A stretch of 64,000 nt of DNA from Streptomyces sp. ISL-87 (GTDB taxonomy: Bacteria > Actinomycetota > Actinomycetes > Streptomycetales > Streptomycetaceae). The stretch spans positions 62,001-126,000 of the forward strand of contig NZ_JAGGOY010000008.1 in the NCBI RefSeq assembly GCF_018614095.1, given 5' to 3'. The notes below the pieces were generated by a model. That model was not told the DNA's origin and searched no databases. It was given only the letters and a program-made list of their open reading frames with translations. Within the stretch, counting starts at the first letter, position 1; every line of letters begins with the position of its first letter. Made by a program: the position numbers and the translations under genes. Shown one piece after another: positions 36,999 to 46,416 of this stretch.

Positions 36999-37291
36999 GC
37001 GGGGCGGCGGAGGCGGGCGGGGCGGCGGATCCGGCGGCGGTGGCGGCCGGGGCGGGCGGGGCGGGCGGGCGCGGCCCGCGCGGGACCTCGTACGCGATCA
37101 GCCCGCGCCGGGTGGCCTCCGAGGGGCTGCCGCCCGCGCGGAGAGAGCTCGGCACGGCCATACCCCGCTACTTCCCGCGGTCGTACCATCCCTCGCAGGA
37201 GGGCTCGCTGCGCACGGCGCTCGAGTTCCTGGCGGCTTCACCTGCCGCCCGGGCCGCGGCGGGCGCGGTCGGCCGAGCCGCCATGTCGTAG
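36995..37291 (+). pseudogene. Probable C-terminal remnant of a metal-dependent hydrolase (PF10118-like)
   Basis: The frame starts at GTG 36995 inside the preceding stop and gives 98 residues. The first 30 are low-complexity Gly/Ala. The rest (ELGTAIPRYFPRSYHPSQEG, then LEFLAASPAARAA) resembles, from memory, the C-terminal end of the predicted metal-dependent hydrolases found beside EphD-type genes in actinomycetes. The catalytic metal-binding region expected before it (about 200 residues) is missing. I infer an in-frame internal deletion that kept the coupled start. It may still be translated. Confidence 0.5.
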
Positions 37292-37301
37292 GGAGCCGGG
37301 A

Positions 37302-38216
37302 TTGTCCGATCAGGCGGTAGCCGAGTACCGGATCGAGGATCTGGCCCACCACAGCGGGGCGACGGTGCGCACGATCCGGGCGTACCAGGACCGCGGTCTG
37401 CTGCCGAAGCCGGAGCGGCGGGGCCGTTCCAACGTCTACCGGGACACGCATCTCGCGCGGCTGCGCCAGATCGCGGACCTGCTGGACCGGGGCTACACCC
37501 TGGCCTCCATCAAAGAATTGCTGGAGGCCTGGGACGCCGGGCGCGGGCTGGGCGGCGTACTGGGACTGGTCGCCGAGGTGCACGGACCGTGGACCGACGA
37601 GGAGGCGGCCCGGATCAGCCGGGCCGAGCTCAACGAACGGTTCGGCGGAAAGCCTGACGACGACGCGGTGGGCGAGGCGTGCGAACTGGGAGTGCTGGAG
37701 CGGATCCCGGGGCGCCCGGACGATTTCCTGGTGCCCTCCCCGCAGGAACTGGCGGTGGCGGCCGAGCTGTACGCCGCCGGGGTGCCGCTGTCGGCGATCA
37801 CGGGACATCTGCGGGAGCTGCGCGGGCAGGTGGAGCACATCGCCTCGCGGTTCCTGGAGTTCACCACCGAGCACGTCTTCGCCCGCTACCTCGGGCAGGT
37901 GCCGCCGACGGACGCGGACGCGGCGGAGGCGGCGACGATGGTGCGCAGGCTGCGGCCGCTGGCGCAGCAGACGGTGGACGCGGAGCTGGCCCGGGCGATG
38001 CGGCTTTTCGCGACCCGGCATCTCCAGCGGCACCTGGGGGCCGCCGGATCCCCGCAGCCGTCCGGTCCGTCGCCGGTGGCGCTGCCGGCCGAGACGGTGC
38101 GGGCGGTGCAGGAACTCGTAGGCCCCGACCATGTGGCGGAGTTCGTCCGGGCCGCGACGGAGCGGGAGCTTCAGGCCCGGACGATGAACGATCTGGCGAG
38201 CCGGGGCGGTCGGTAG
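37302..38216 (+). CDS. MerR family transcriptional regulator
   Basis: TTG 37302 follows TAGGGAG. The product has 304 residues with an N-terminal MerR winged helix (YRIEDLAHHSGATVRTIRAY, then RGRSNVYRDTHLARLRQIADL, in part) and a long helical C-terminal region without the Cys pattern of metal sensors. It lies ten bases after the truncated hydrolase and on the same strand as the EphD-like gene, so it probably regulates that operon. Confidence 0.85.
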   Translation: MSDQAVAEYRIEDLAHHSGATVRTIRAYQDRGLLPKPERRGRSNVYRDTHLARLRQIADLLDRGYTLASIKELLEAWDAGRGLGGVLGLVAEVHGPWTDEEAARISRAELNERFGGKPDDDAVGEACELGVLERIPGRPDDFLVPSPQELAVAAELYAAGVPLSAITGHLRELRGQVEHIASRFLEFTTEHVFARYLGQVPPTDADAAEAATMVRRLRPLAQQTVDAELARAMRLFATRHLQRHLGAAGSPQPSGPSPVALPAETVRAVQELVGPDHVAEFVRAATERELQARTMNDLASRGGR

Positions 38217-38227
38217 CGCTCGTTCAG

Positions 38228-38307
38228 TAGTCCACAGGGCGGATCATGCGTTTGCCGTCAAAACCCGCCCAAACGGCTGTGGACAAGTCGGGGGTGCCTG
38301 TGGGCAA
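38228..38307. other. Three DnaA boxes between convergent genes
   Basis: TAGTCCACA at 38228-38236 (one mismatch), the complement of TTGTCCACA at 38278-38286 (perfect) and TGTGGGCAA at 38299-38307 (one mismatch) lie in the 104-base gap between the MerR gene and the aquaporin gene, where no promoter is needed. Confidence 0.65.
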
Positions 38308-38320
38308 CGCCGGGGAAATC

Positions 38321-39151
38321 TCAGCCAATGGGCTCGTACGCCTCCTTGGTGCGGGGTATTTCGGCCACCGCATCGGTGCCGATTTCAGCCTCGGCCACGG
38401 TCGCGGCATGGTGCGCGGCCGCCGCGCCCTTGCCGGTATTGCCGGTATTGCCGGGCTTGCCGGGCTTGCCGGTCTTGCCGTACAGGAGGCCGGCGAGGAC
38501 CAGCCCGAGGGCGCCGCCCACCAGCTGGGCCGCGACGAACCCGGGCAGCGACTGCGGGGCGATCCCGGTGAAGGAGTCGCTGAAGGCGCGCCCGATGGTG
38601 CCGGCCGGGTTGGCGAAGGAACCCGAGGAGGTGAACCAGATCGCGGCGGCGATGTACGCGGCGACCGCGGCCGGGATCAGCCTCGGGCGGCCGATGCGGC
38701 CGAGCCCCTGGATGACCAGGACGAGCCCGGCCGTGGCGACGACCTCGCCGACGAGCAGGTGGCCCCCGTCGCGGACCTGGGTGGCGAAGGTGCCCGGGGT
38801 GCGGCCGAACATGGCCTCGGCGAGGACGGCGCCGCCGATGGCGCCGGCGGTCTGGGCGGCCGTGTAGACGAGGGCCTCCCGGCCGCCGAGCCCGTCGCCG
38901 CCGGAGCGGCGGCCCCACCAGGAGGTGAGGGTGACGACCGGGTTGAGGTGGGCCCCGGACAGGGGCCCGAAGAGGGTGATGATCAGCCCGAGGCCGATCG
39001 CCGATGCGAGCGAGTTGGCGACGAGGGCGACTCCGGTGTCGCGGCTGAGGGCCGCGGCCTGGATTCCGGATCCGATCACCACCACGAGAAGGCCGGCGGT
39101 GCCGATGAGTTCGGCGGCCGCGCGGCGCGGCAAGGATGCGTGGAACGTCAT
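38321..39151 (-). CDS. Aquaporin/MIP family channel
   Basis: ATG 39151 follows GGGGGGAAT. The product has 276 residues with six helices and the two NPA-type half-helices, SGAHLNPVV and GSFANPAGT. It conducts water, glycerol or small neutral solutes; the second motif is canonical. After the last helix the C-terminal tail holds six Gly-X-Y triplets (GKT GKP GKP GNT GNT GKG), produced by a 9-base repeat at about 38426-38480. This collagen-like tail is unusual for a channel. Confidence 0.87.
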   Translation of the reverse strand: MTFHASLPRRAAAELIGTAGLLVVVIGSGIQAAALSRDTGVALVANSLASAIGLGLIITLFGPLSGAHLNPVVTLTSWWGRRSGGDGLGGREALVYTAAQTAGAIGGAVLAEAMFGRTPGTFATQVRDGGHLLVGEVVATAGLVLVIQGLGRIGRPRLIPAAVAAYIAAAIWFTSSGSFANPAGTIGRAFSDSFTGIAPQSLPGFVAAQLVGGALGLVLAGLLYGKTGKPGKPGNTGNTGKGAAAAHHAATVAEAEIGTDAVAEIPRTKEAYEPIG

Positions 39152-39283
39152 GGATTCCCCCCCTGGGCAGCAGTTCAGTGGAAAATGTATTCCGTATCTT
39201 GGAAGTGCGATAGAGGGGTCCATTCCTTGGCGACGGGGGAAAAATCCCTGCCCGAACCCCGTCCGACCCGGCACGCTGGGGCC

Positions 39284-39823
39284 ATGGACGACAGACACAC
39301 CGTGAAGGTGTCCAAATACGTCTCGAAACACCTGCGGCATCAGCCGGAACGCATCGGACTGGTGCTCGATCAACAGGGCTGGGTGGAGATCGACGACCTG
39401 CTGCGCGCGGCCGCCGCCCACGGGTTCCCCTTCAGCCGCGCCGAGCTCGACCACGTCGTGGCGGCCAACGACAAGCAGCGCTTCGCCGTCGACGGCACCC
39501 GCATCCGGGCCAGCCAGGGGCACACCGTCCCGGTGGATCTCGGCCTGCCGGAGGCCGAACCGCCCGCGTACCTGTACCACGGCACCGTCGCCGCCGCCCT
39601 GGACGCGATCCGCACCGAGGGGCTGCGCCCGATGGCCCGCCACCACGTGCACCTGTCCCCCGACCGGGAGACCGCGACCCGGGTGGGCGCGCGGCGCGGC
39701 CGGCCGGTCGTGCTCAGCGTGGACTCGGGGGCGATGCGCGCGGCCGGGCACGTCTTCCGGATCAGTGCCAACGGGGTGTGGCTGGTGGATGCCGTACCGC
39801 CGCAATTCCTGCGGTTCTCCTAG
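39284..39823 (+). CDS. kptA: RNA 2'-phosphotransferase (KptA/Tpt1)
   Basis: The product has 179 residues. It transfers a 2'-phosphate from RNA to NAD+. Family features are VSKYVSKHLRHQPERIGL at the N-terminus with the catalytic Arg, DKQRFAV, YLYHGT and HHVHLSPDRETATRVGARRG (in part) with the other catalytic His and Arg. Its natural substrate in bacteria without tRNA splicing is unclear; it is kept in many Streptomyces. Confidence 0.93.
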   Translation: MDDRHTVKVSKYVSKHLRHQPERIGLVLDQQGWVEIDDLLRAAAAHGFPFSRAELDHVVAANDKQRFAVDGTRIRASQGHTVPVDLGLPEAEPPAYLYHGTVAAALDAIRTEGLRPMARHHVHLSPDRETATRVGARRGRPVVLSVDSGAMRAAGHVFRISANGVWLVDAVPPQFLRFS

Positions 39824-39956
39824 CGCATACCAGCACGAAGGAATTCACGGGAAGATTGTCAGATCATCCACCTACCCTGTTCCTCACTCCGGGATCCGTG
39901 AGGGGGGTACCTCGCGATCGCCGAACAATCCATGCGAGCACGCGAGGTGACGCCCC

Positions 39957-41912
39957 ATGACGTCCACGTCCCCGAACCCGTCCCCGAACCCGTCACCGAA
40001 CCCGTCCCCGAACACATCCCCGAACACATCCCCGGACACATCCCCGGCCGAGACTTCCCCGGCCGGGACATCCGAGACCAACAGCTTCCAGGTCGATCTG
40101 CGCGGCCTGGTGGACCTGCTCTCCCACCACCTCTACTCCAGCCCGCGTGTCTACGTCCGCGAGCTGCTGCAGAACGCCGTCGACGCCGTCACCGCCCGGC
40201 ACGCGCACGAGCCCGGCGCGCAGATCCGCATCCGCCTGTCGGCCTCCGGCGGCCGGGTCTCCATCGAGGACTCCGGCATCGGCCTGACCGCCGCCGAGGC
40301 CCACTCCCTCCTCGCCACCATCGGCCGTAGCTCCAAGCGCGGCGGCGACCGTGACATGGAAGTACGCGGGCTTGAGACCACCCGCCAGGAATTCCTCGGG
40401 CAGTTCGGCATCGGCCTGCTCGCCTGCTTCGTCGTGGCCCGCCAGATCCGGGTGATCACCCGCTCTGCCCGCGATCCGCAGGCCGCGCCCGTCGAATGGC
40501 TGGCCACGGACGACGGCTCCTACACCGTCCGCGAACTGCCCCACGAAGCCCGCCCCGAGCCCGGCACCACCGTCTTCCTGGAAGCCCGTCCGGGCGCCGA
40601 GGAGTGGACCGTCCCGGCCAAGGTCGAGCAGCTGGCCCGCGACTACGGCTCCCTGCTCCCGTACGACATCACCTTCGACGACGGCGAAGGCGGCGCCCCG
40701 CGCCCCGTCACCGACCGGCCCGCCGTATGGGACCGCCCCTACCCCAACCCGGCCGCCCGCCGCGTCGCGCTCGCCGGGCACTGCGCGCAGCTCTTCGGCT
40801 TCACCCCGCTCGACAGCATCGACCTCGACCTGCCGGTCGCCGGGGTACGCGGAGTGGCGTACGTCCTGCCCGAGCCGACCAGCCCCGCCCACCGGGCCGG
40901 ACACCGCGTCCACCTCAAGGGCATGCTGCTGACCGACCAGGCCGACAACCTGCTGCCCGACTGGGCGTTCTTCGTCCGTGCCGTCCTCGACACCGACACC
41001 CTGCGGCCCACCGCCTCCCGCGAGAACCTGTACGACGACGAGACCCTGGCCGCCGTACGGGAGGCCCTGGGCGCCCGCGTCCGGAGCTGGCTCACCGAGC
41101 TGGCCGCGAGCGAACCGGAGCGCCTGGACGCCTTCCTGAGCGTCCACCACCTCGGCGTGAAGTCGCTGGCCCGGCACGACGCCGAGCTGCTCGGCCTGAT
41201 GCTGCCGTGGCTGCCGTTCGAGACCAGCGACGGCTCGATGAGCCTGGAGGAGTTCGCGGCCGCCCACACCGAGATCCACTTCACCCGCACCGTCGAGGAG
41301 TTCCGCCAGATCGCCCCGATCGCGGCGGCCCACGGCCTCGGCGTCATCAACGCCGGCTACACCTACGACGCCGACCTGCTCGCCCTGCTGCCCACGGTAC
41401 GGCCGGACCTCAAGGTCGCCGAGCTGGACGCCGGGGCCGTCACCGAACGGCTCGACCCCGTCCCGAGCTCCGCCGAACTGGCCCTCGCCGCCTTCCTGTC
41501 CACCGCTCGCACCCGCCTGGAGCCCCAGGGCTGCGATGTGGTGCTGCGCGCCTTCCAGCCCGTCTCGGTCCCGGCGCTCTACCTGGACGACCGCCAGGCC
41601 CGGCAGGAGCGCGACCGGAGCGCCGCGCTGGAGAGCGCCGACTCCCTGTGGAGCGGCATCCTCGGCGCCCTGCGCGGCTCGGCGCCCCGGGCCCGGCTGG
41701 TCCTCAACCACAACAACCCGCTGATCCGGCGGATCGCGACGCTGCCCGACGAGACCCTCACCGGCACCGCCGTCGAATCGCTGTACGGGCAGGCGCTGCT
41801 GATGTCCCAGCGGCCGCTGCGCCCCGCCGACTCCACCCTGCTCAACCGGGCTTTCCTCGGTCTCCTGGAATGGGCGACCCACCCCGCCGACACCCAGGAG
41901 GACCAGAAGTGA
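39957..41912 (+). CDS. HSP90-like ATPase with Pro-Asn-rich N-terminal repeats
   Basis: The product has 651 residues. Residues 1-40 are SPNP/SPNT repeats from a 12-base DNA repeat. The GHKL ATPase domain has the N-box YVRELLQNAVDAV (about 64), G1 EDSGIGL and G2 GQFGIGLLA (about 148). The middle domain keeps the HSP90 catalytic Arg region PTASREN (about 355). The C-terminal third is diverged from HtpG. It is coupled by GTGA to a TPR gene, as HSP90 is to TPR cochaperones in eukaryotes. The client is unknown. Confidence 0.88.
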   Translation: MTSTSPNPSPNPSPNPSPNTSPNTSPDTSPAETSPAGTSETNSFQVDLRGLVDLLSHHLYSSPRVYVRELLQNAVDAVTARHAHEPGAQIRIRLSASGGRVSIEDSGIGLTAAEAHSLLATIGRSSKRGGDRDMEVRGLETTRQEFLGQFGIGLLACFVVARQIRVITRSARDPQAAPVEWLATDDGSYTVRELPHEARPEPGTTVFLEARPGAEEWTVPAKVEQLARDYGSLLPYDITFDDGEGGAPRPVTDRPAVWDRPYPNPAARRVALAGHCAQLFGFTPLDSIDLDLPVAGVRGVAYVLPEPTSPAHRAGHRVHLKGMLLTDQADNLLPDWAFFVRAVLDTDTLRPTASRENLYDDETLAAVREALGARVRSWLTELAASEPERLDAFLSVHHLGVKSLARHDAELLGLMLPWLPFETSDGSMSLEEFAAAHTEIHFTRTVEEFRQIAPIAAAHGLGVINAGYTYDADLLALLPTVRPDLKVAELDAGAVTERLDPVPSSAELALAAFLSTARTRLEPQGCDVVLRAFQPVSVPALYLDDRQARQERDRSAALESADSLWSGILGALRGSAPRARLVLNHNNPLIRRIATLPDETLTGTAVESLYGQALLMSQRPLRPADSTLLNRAFLGLLEWATHPADTQEDQK

Positions 41913-44900
41913 CGACGCTGACGCGCGAGGAGATCCAGCGGGGCCTGGCCGAGAACCGCCAGTCGCCGGGCGGGACCGCCCGCAACGCCCACGCGGAGGC
42001 ACTGTCCGCGGCCGCCGAGGCGAGCGGCGACCGCGAGCTGTTCCGCGCGGCACTGGACAACCTGATCAACGCCTACCTGTACAGCGCCGAGTCCACGAAG
42101 ATGCTGGTGCCCTTCGCCCGGCTGCTCCAGGAGTACGACAAGGATCCCGGCGCCTTCTCCAAGTGGGATGCCCATTCGCTGTTCTGGCAGTTCAAGGGGT
42201 GGCCACGGCCATCAACAAGTCCCCCGAGGTCCCGCTGGAGTCCGCCACCGGCTGGCTGGAGGAGATGGAGCGCCGCTACCGGATCGCGGGGTACAGCGAG
42301 CGGCCCGTGCGCGAGTCCGAGCTGTGGTTCGCCGACTCGATCGGCGACGACGAGCGGGCCGAGCGGGCGTACGCGCGGTGGCAGGCCGCCGACCGCGACG
42401 ACATGAGCGACTGCCACGCCTGCGAGCTCAACGGCCAGGGCCACTACGCGATGCTGCGCGGCGACGACGCACGGGCTCTGGAGGTGTGGCAGCCGGTGCT
42501 GGCGGGCGACAAGACCTGCGCCGAGGAGCCCCACCGGGTGCTGGCCATCGCGCTGCTGCCACTGCTGCGGCTCGGCCGCCTCGACGAGGCCCGTACACAG
42601 CACCTGCGCGGCTACCGCCTGGCCCGGGGCAAGGAGAGCCTGCTGCCCTCGATCGGCAAGCACATCGAGTTCTGCGCGCTCACCGGCAACGAGCCGCGCG
42701 GACTGGAGATCCTGGCCGAGCATGCCGCCCATGTGGGCCCGCTCGCCAATGTCGACGACCAGCTGGCGTTCCACGGCGGGATCCTCGTACTGCTGCGCCG
42801 GCTCAAGGAGCTGGGCCACGGGCAGAGCCCCGCCGTCCCCTACGAGGGCATCGCGCGCACCGTGTCGGAGCTGTACGAGGTGCTGCGCGCGGGCGCGCTC
42901 GACATCGCCCGGCGCTTCGATGCCCGCAACGGCACCACCCGGGTCTCGGACCGGCTCCTCGACCGGATCGGTCAAGCGCCGCTGGCCGATGTGCTGCCGT
43001 TGGGGGTGCGCAGTACGGCCCTGCCGATGGCGGCTCCGGCCGCGCCCGTGGCCGCGCCCGTGGCCGCGCCGGCCGGGGCGGACTTCGCCGAGCTGGTGGA
43101 GCGGGCCCGGGCGGCGCGTGACCTGGGGCATCCGGGCGCGGACGCGCTCTGGGCTGAGGTGGCCGTACGGGTGGAGGCGCGCCCGGAGGGTGAGGTGGAC
43201 CCGCTGGTGTCCGCCGATGTGGCGGACCACCGGGCCCTGGCGGCCGCGCGGGGCGGGGCCGCGGACGCGGCGGAGCTGCTGGCGGCGGCCCGCGACGACT
43301 ACCAGGCGCTGGGGCAGGCCGAACGCGCCGCGCTGGCGGAGCTGCGGCTGGCGAGCGCGGCCGCGCAGTCCGGGGCCGAGCCGGGGGAGATCCGGGAGTT
43401 GCTGGGGGTGGCCTTGCGGGCCGCCGAGGCGCTGGACGCGGGAGAACCGCTGCGGACCCGCCGGATCGCCCTCGCGGAACTGTCCGCGATCCGCCTGGAA
43501 TCGTACCTCCGCTCGGTCGAGGCCGTACGCGAGCCCGAATGCGGCGACGGGCACGGCCATGGGCACGGCCACGCCGACGACCACGAGCGGGGCCACGGGC
43601 ACGGGGAACTGTCGGCCGACCTCACCGCCTTCGTCTCCGCGTACGGGGAGACGTTGCCGGACCTGGTGGCGGAGGCCGAGGAAATGCTGGGCCGCGTGGC
43701 CCTGTCGCAGGGCGACCCCGAGCGGGCCACGCCGCTGCTGGCATCGGCGGCCGCGCGGGGTGTCGCGGCGGGCCGGCCGTGGCAGGCGGTGGATCCGCTG
43801 GTGCTGCGGGCCGGTGTGCTGCTGTCGCTGGGCCGCCCCGAGGAGGCGGAGGAGGCGGCGCGTTCCGGGCTGGAGCATGCCGCGGAGGTGACGGACGCCG
43901 AGCAGCAGGGCGTCGTACGGCTCACCCTGGCGGACATCCTGCTGCGGCGGGCGGGAGCTGCGGGGGAGGCGGCGGCCGAGGCGGCGGAGGAAGCGGCCCA
44001 GCACGCGCTGACGGCGGCGCACTGGTTCGACCAGGCCGGTCTCACCACCGACAGCGGGTCGCAGGCCCGGCTGCTGTTGGCGCGGGCGTACGCGCGGCTG
44101 AGCCGGAACGCCGACGCTGCGGAGGTGATCCAGTCGACGCTGTCCGATCTGCTGGAACACGGCGAGCAGCAGGCCGTGTCCGTCCGGGAGTTCCTCGGTG
44201 ATCTGCTGCGGGAGCTGAACGAACCGCGTGCGGCCGCGGAGCAGTATCTGCTGGCGGCGGAGGCGGTGAAGGGATGGGAGGATCCGCGTCCGCAGGCGAG
44301 CTTCGCGCAGTCGGCCGCGGACCAGCTGTCCGAGGCGAGGCTGACGCAGGAAGCCGTCGCGGCGTACGAGCGGTCCCTGGAGCTGCACCGGGTAACGGGG
44401 GACGCGCCGGTCTCCGAGGCACGGATCCTGCGCTCCCTGGCCTGGCTGGCACTGCGTGAGGAAGTCACCAACGCCACGGTGGCACGGGCGCGGGCCCTGA
44501 TGGACGAAGCGACCGCGGTACTGGAGGCTGCGCTGGCGGGGACCCCGGAAGCCCCGGAGCTGCGGTCCGAGCTCGCCCAGACCTGGCACCAACTGGCCCA
44601 GGTACTCGACCGGCGGGTCAACGTACACGAGCAGGCTGCCTACGAGGACGGCAGCGACGGAGACGGAGACGAGGACGAGGACGAGGACGGGAACGGGGAC
44701 GAGGACGGGGGCGTGGCCGCCGGCGGTGGCTCCGGCCCCGCCGAGTCGCTGAGCGAGGCGGAGATCGAGGCGCTTCGGCTGGAGGAGGTCCTGCTGTGGG
44801 ACCGGGCAGCCGGTGTCTACGCCGACCTCGGCCCGGCGCATCTGCAGGACCGGTTCCAGTGCCTGAACAACGCCGCCTGGACCGAGCAGGAGCTGGGCCG

Positions 44901-45024
44901 CGCCGAGGTGGGCGCCGCCCGGATCTCGGCGCTGGTCGATGAGATCCGGGCGTGGCCCGAGGATGCCGTTCCGGACTGGGTGCTGCCCCGCGCGGAGCGG
45001 ATCATCGAGAACCTGACCGCCTGA
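41909..45024 (+). pseudogene. Large TPR-type protein partner of the HSP90-like ATPase; reading frame interrupted near 42196
   Basis: GTG 41909 overlaps the HSP90-like stop. Its frame encodes about 95 residues up to HSLFWQFK, then runs into Arg/Pro-rich nonsense. The protein-like sequence continues at once in the -1 frame (VATAINKSPEVPLES) and runs open to 45024. One missing base at 42194-42199 explains it: restoring it would give about 1038 residues. The body is helical repeats rich in Ala, Leu and Glu, with a His-rich stretch (about 43546-43605) and an acidic Asp/Glu/Gly run (about 44650-44712). It may be a true mutation, a sequencing error or programmed frameshifting. Confidence 0.75.
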
Positions 45025-45032
45025 CGCGGCTT

Positions 45033-45058
45033 CCCCCGCCGCCGTGCGGCGGTGGGGG
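45033..45058. terminator. Bidirectional hairpin between the TPR gene and the LLM oxidoreductase
   Basis: Eleven-base arms with one G-T pair (45033-45043 and 45048-45058) enclose a four-base loop. It touches the end of the minus-strand gene. Confidence 0.7.
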
Positions 45059-45952
45059 TCAGCCCAGCTGGGCGAGCGCCTCGGTGGCGATCTTCTCGAA
45101 AACGGTCTCGTCGGCGGCGAAGTCGGAGTCCGGGACGGGCGCGTGGATCACAAGCTCGGTGAAGCCGAGCTCGCGGTGCCGCCCCGCGAAGTCGACGAAC
45201 GCGTCCACGGACTCCAGCAGCGTGTTGCGCTCCGGCGTGAAGCCGGTCAGCATGATCTTCTCCATGGGCTCGATATCCCGTCCGATCTCCACGAACGCCT
45301 TCTCAAGCCGGCCGAGCTGGCCGCGCAGGGCCTCCAGCGACTGCTCGGGCGTGCCCTCCTCGAACAGCTTCGGATCCCCGGTCGTCACCCAGGCCTGGCC
45401 GTGCCGGGCAGCGAGCTTGAGCCCGCGCGGCCCGGTCGCGGCGACCGCGAACGGCAGCCGCGGCTGCTGCGCGCAGCCGGGGATGTTGCGGGCCTCCTCG
45501 GCGGAGTAGAACGTGCCGTAGTGGCTCACGGCGCCTTCGGTCAGCAGCCGGTCCAGCAGCGGCACGAACTCGGCGAAGCGGTCGGCGCGCTCGCGCGGGG
45601 TCCACGGCTCCTGGCCCAGAGTGGTCGCGTCGAAGCCGTTGCCGCCCGCGCCGATGCCGAGGGTGATGCGCCCGCCGGAGATGTCGTCCAAGGTGATGAG
45701 CTCCTTGGCGAGGGTCACCGGGTGCCGGAAGTTCGGCGAAGTCACGAGGGTGCCCAAACGCATACGCTGTGTCACCGTCGCCGCGGCGGTGAGCGTGGGG
45801 ATCGCGCCGAACCACGGCCCGTCCCGGAACGACCGCCACGACAGGTGGTCGTACGTGTACGCGGCGTGGAATCCGAGTTCTTCGGCCCGCCGCCAGATCT
45901 TCTGTCCTTCGCCCCACCGGTGGATGGGGAGGATCACCGTGCTCAGACGCAT
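45059..45952 (-). CDS. LLM-class F420-dependent oxidoreductase
   Basis: The product has 297 residues in a luciferase-like TIM barrel. Family motifs are AEELGFHAAYTYDHL, WFGAIPTLTAAATVTQRMRL, and GRITLGIGAGGNGFDATTLG for the cofactor site. It uses coenzyme F420, common in actinomycetes; the substrate is unknown. A 5' fragment of a close paralogue lies at 48657-48872 on the same strand. Confidence 0.88.
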   Translation of the reverse strand: MRLSTVILPIHRWGEGQKIWRRAEELGFHAAYTYDHLSWRSFRDGPWFGAIPTLTAAATVTQRMRLGTLVTSPNFRHPVTLAKELITLDDISGGRITLGIGAGGNGFDATTLGQEPWTPRERADRFAEFVPLLDRLLTEGAVSHYGTFYSAEEARNIPGCAQQPRLPFAVAATGPRGLKLAARHGQAWVTTGDPKLFEEGTPEQSLEALRGQLGRLEKAFVEIGRDIEPMEKIMLTGFTPERNTLLESVDAFVDFAGRHRELGFTELVIHAPVPDSDFAADETVFEKIATEALAQLG

Positions 45953-46052
45953 GCCTCAGACGATACGCGGGCTTCCCGCTGCCACGGATGTGCCGGCGAA
46001 CAGATTCAGGAAGCCACGCCGGCGTCGCGATGGAGGCCGCTACCGTGGCCCC

Positions 46053-46364
46053 ATGCGCACGCTGGGTAAGGCCGAACTCGAGGCCATGATCGAAGAGGCG
46101 ACTGTCGACGCCTACAACGAGGACGAGCAGCTGACCGGTCTGTTCACCATGCTCGAGGAGTACCTCGACGTGCCCTTCAGCACCGCGGTTCTCGGCATCG
46201 AGGTAACCGTGCGCGGCATCGACCTCACGCTGGACGGCCGGATCGTCGCCGTGTGCTCTCGCGGCGGCATCCGGCAGTCGATCGGACTCCTGGAGCTGCC
46301 GTTGCCCACCCCGGCCCCTGAGGGCGCGGAGTGGATCGAGGCATACCGTCACTGGGCCGGTTGA
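46053..46364 (+). CDS. Small acidic protein, possibly CcbP-type calcium-binding
   Basis: The product has 103 residues from ATG 46053. It is acidic (EAMIEEATVDAYNEDEQ) with a compact alpha/beta look: a helical start, then TVRGIDLTLDGRIVAVCSRGG beta segments (in part). From memory it resembles small proteins annotated as calcium-binding (CcbP family) in Streptomyces, but I see no EF-hand, so this is only a suggestion. Confidence 0.6.
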   Translation: MRTLGKAELEAMIEEATVDAYNEDEQLTGLFTMLEEYLDVPFSTAVLGIEVTVRGIDLTLDGRIVAVCSRGGIRQSIGLLELPLPTPAPEGAEWIEAYRHWAG

Positions 46365-46416
46365 GGCCGGGCACCTCACACTTCACACGGAGCCGGCTTG
46401 TAGGGAAAGGCTGAAC

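Noticed and set aside
39957-40080. Possible CRISPR or iteron array in 12-bp repeats
   Set aside because: The repeats are in frame and encode the SPNP/SPNT tail of the HSP90-like protein.
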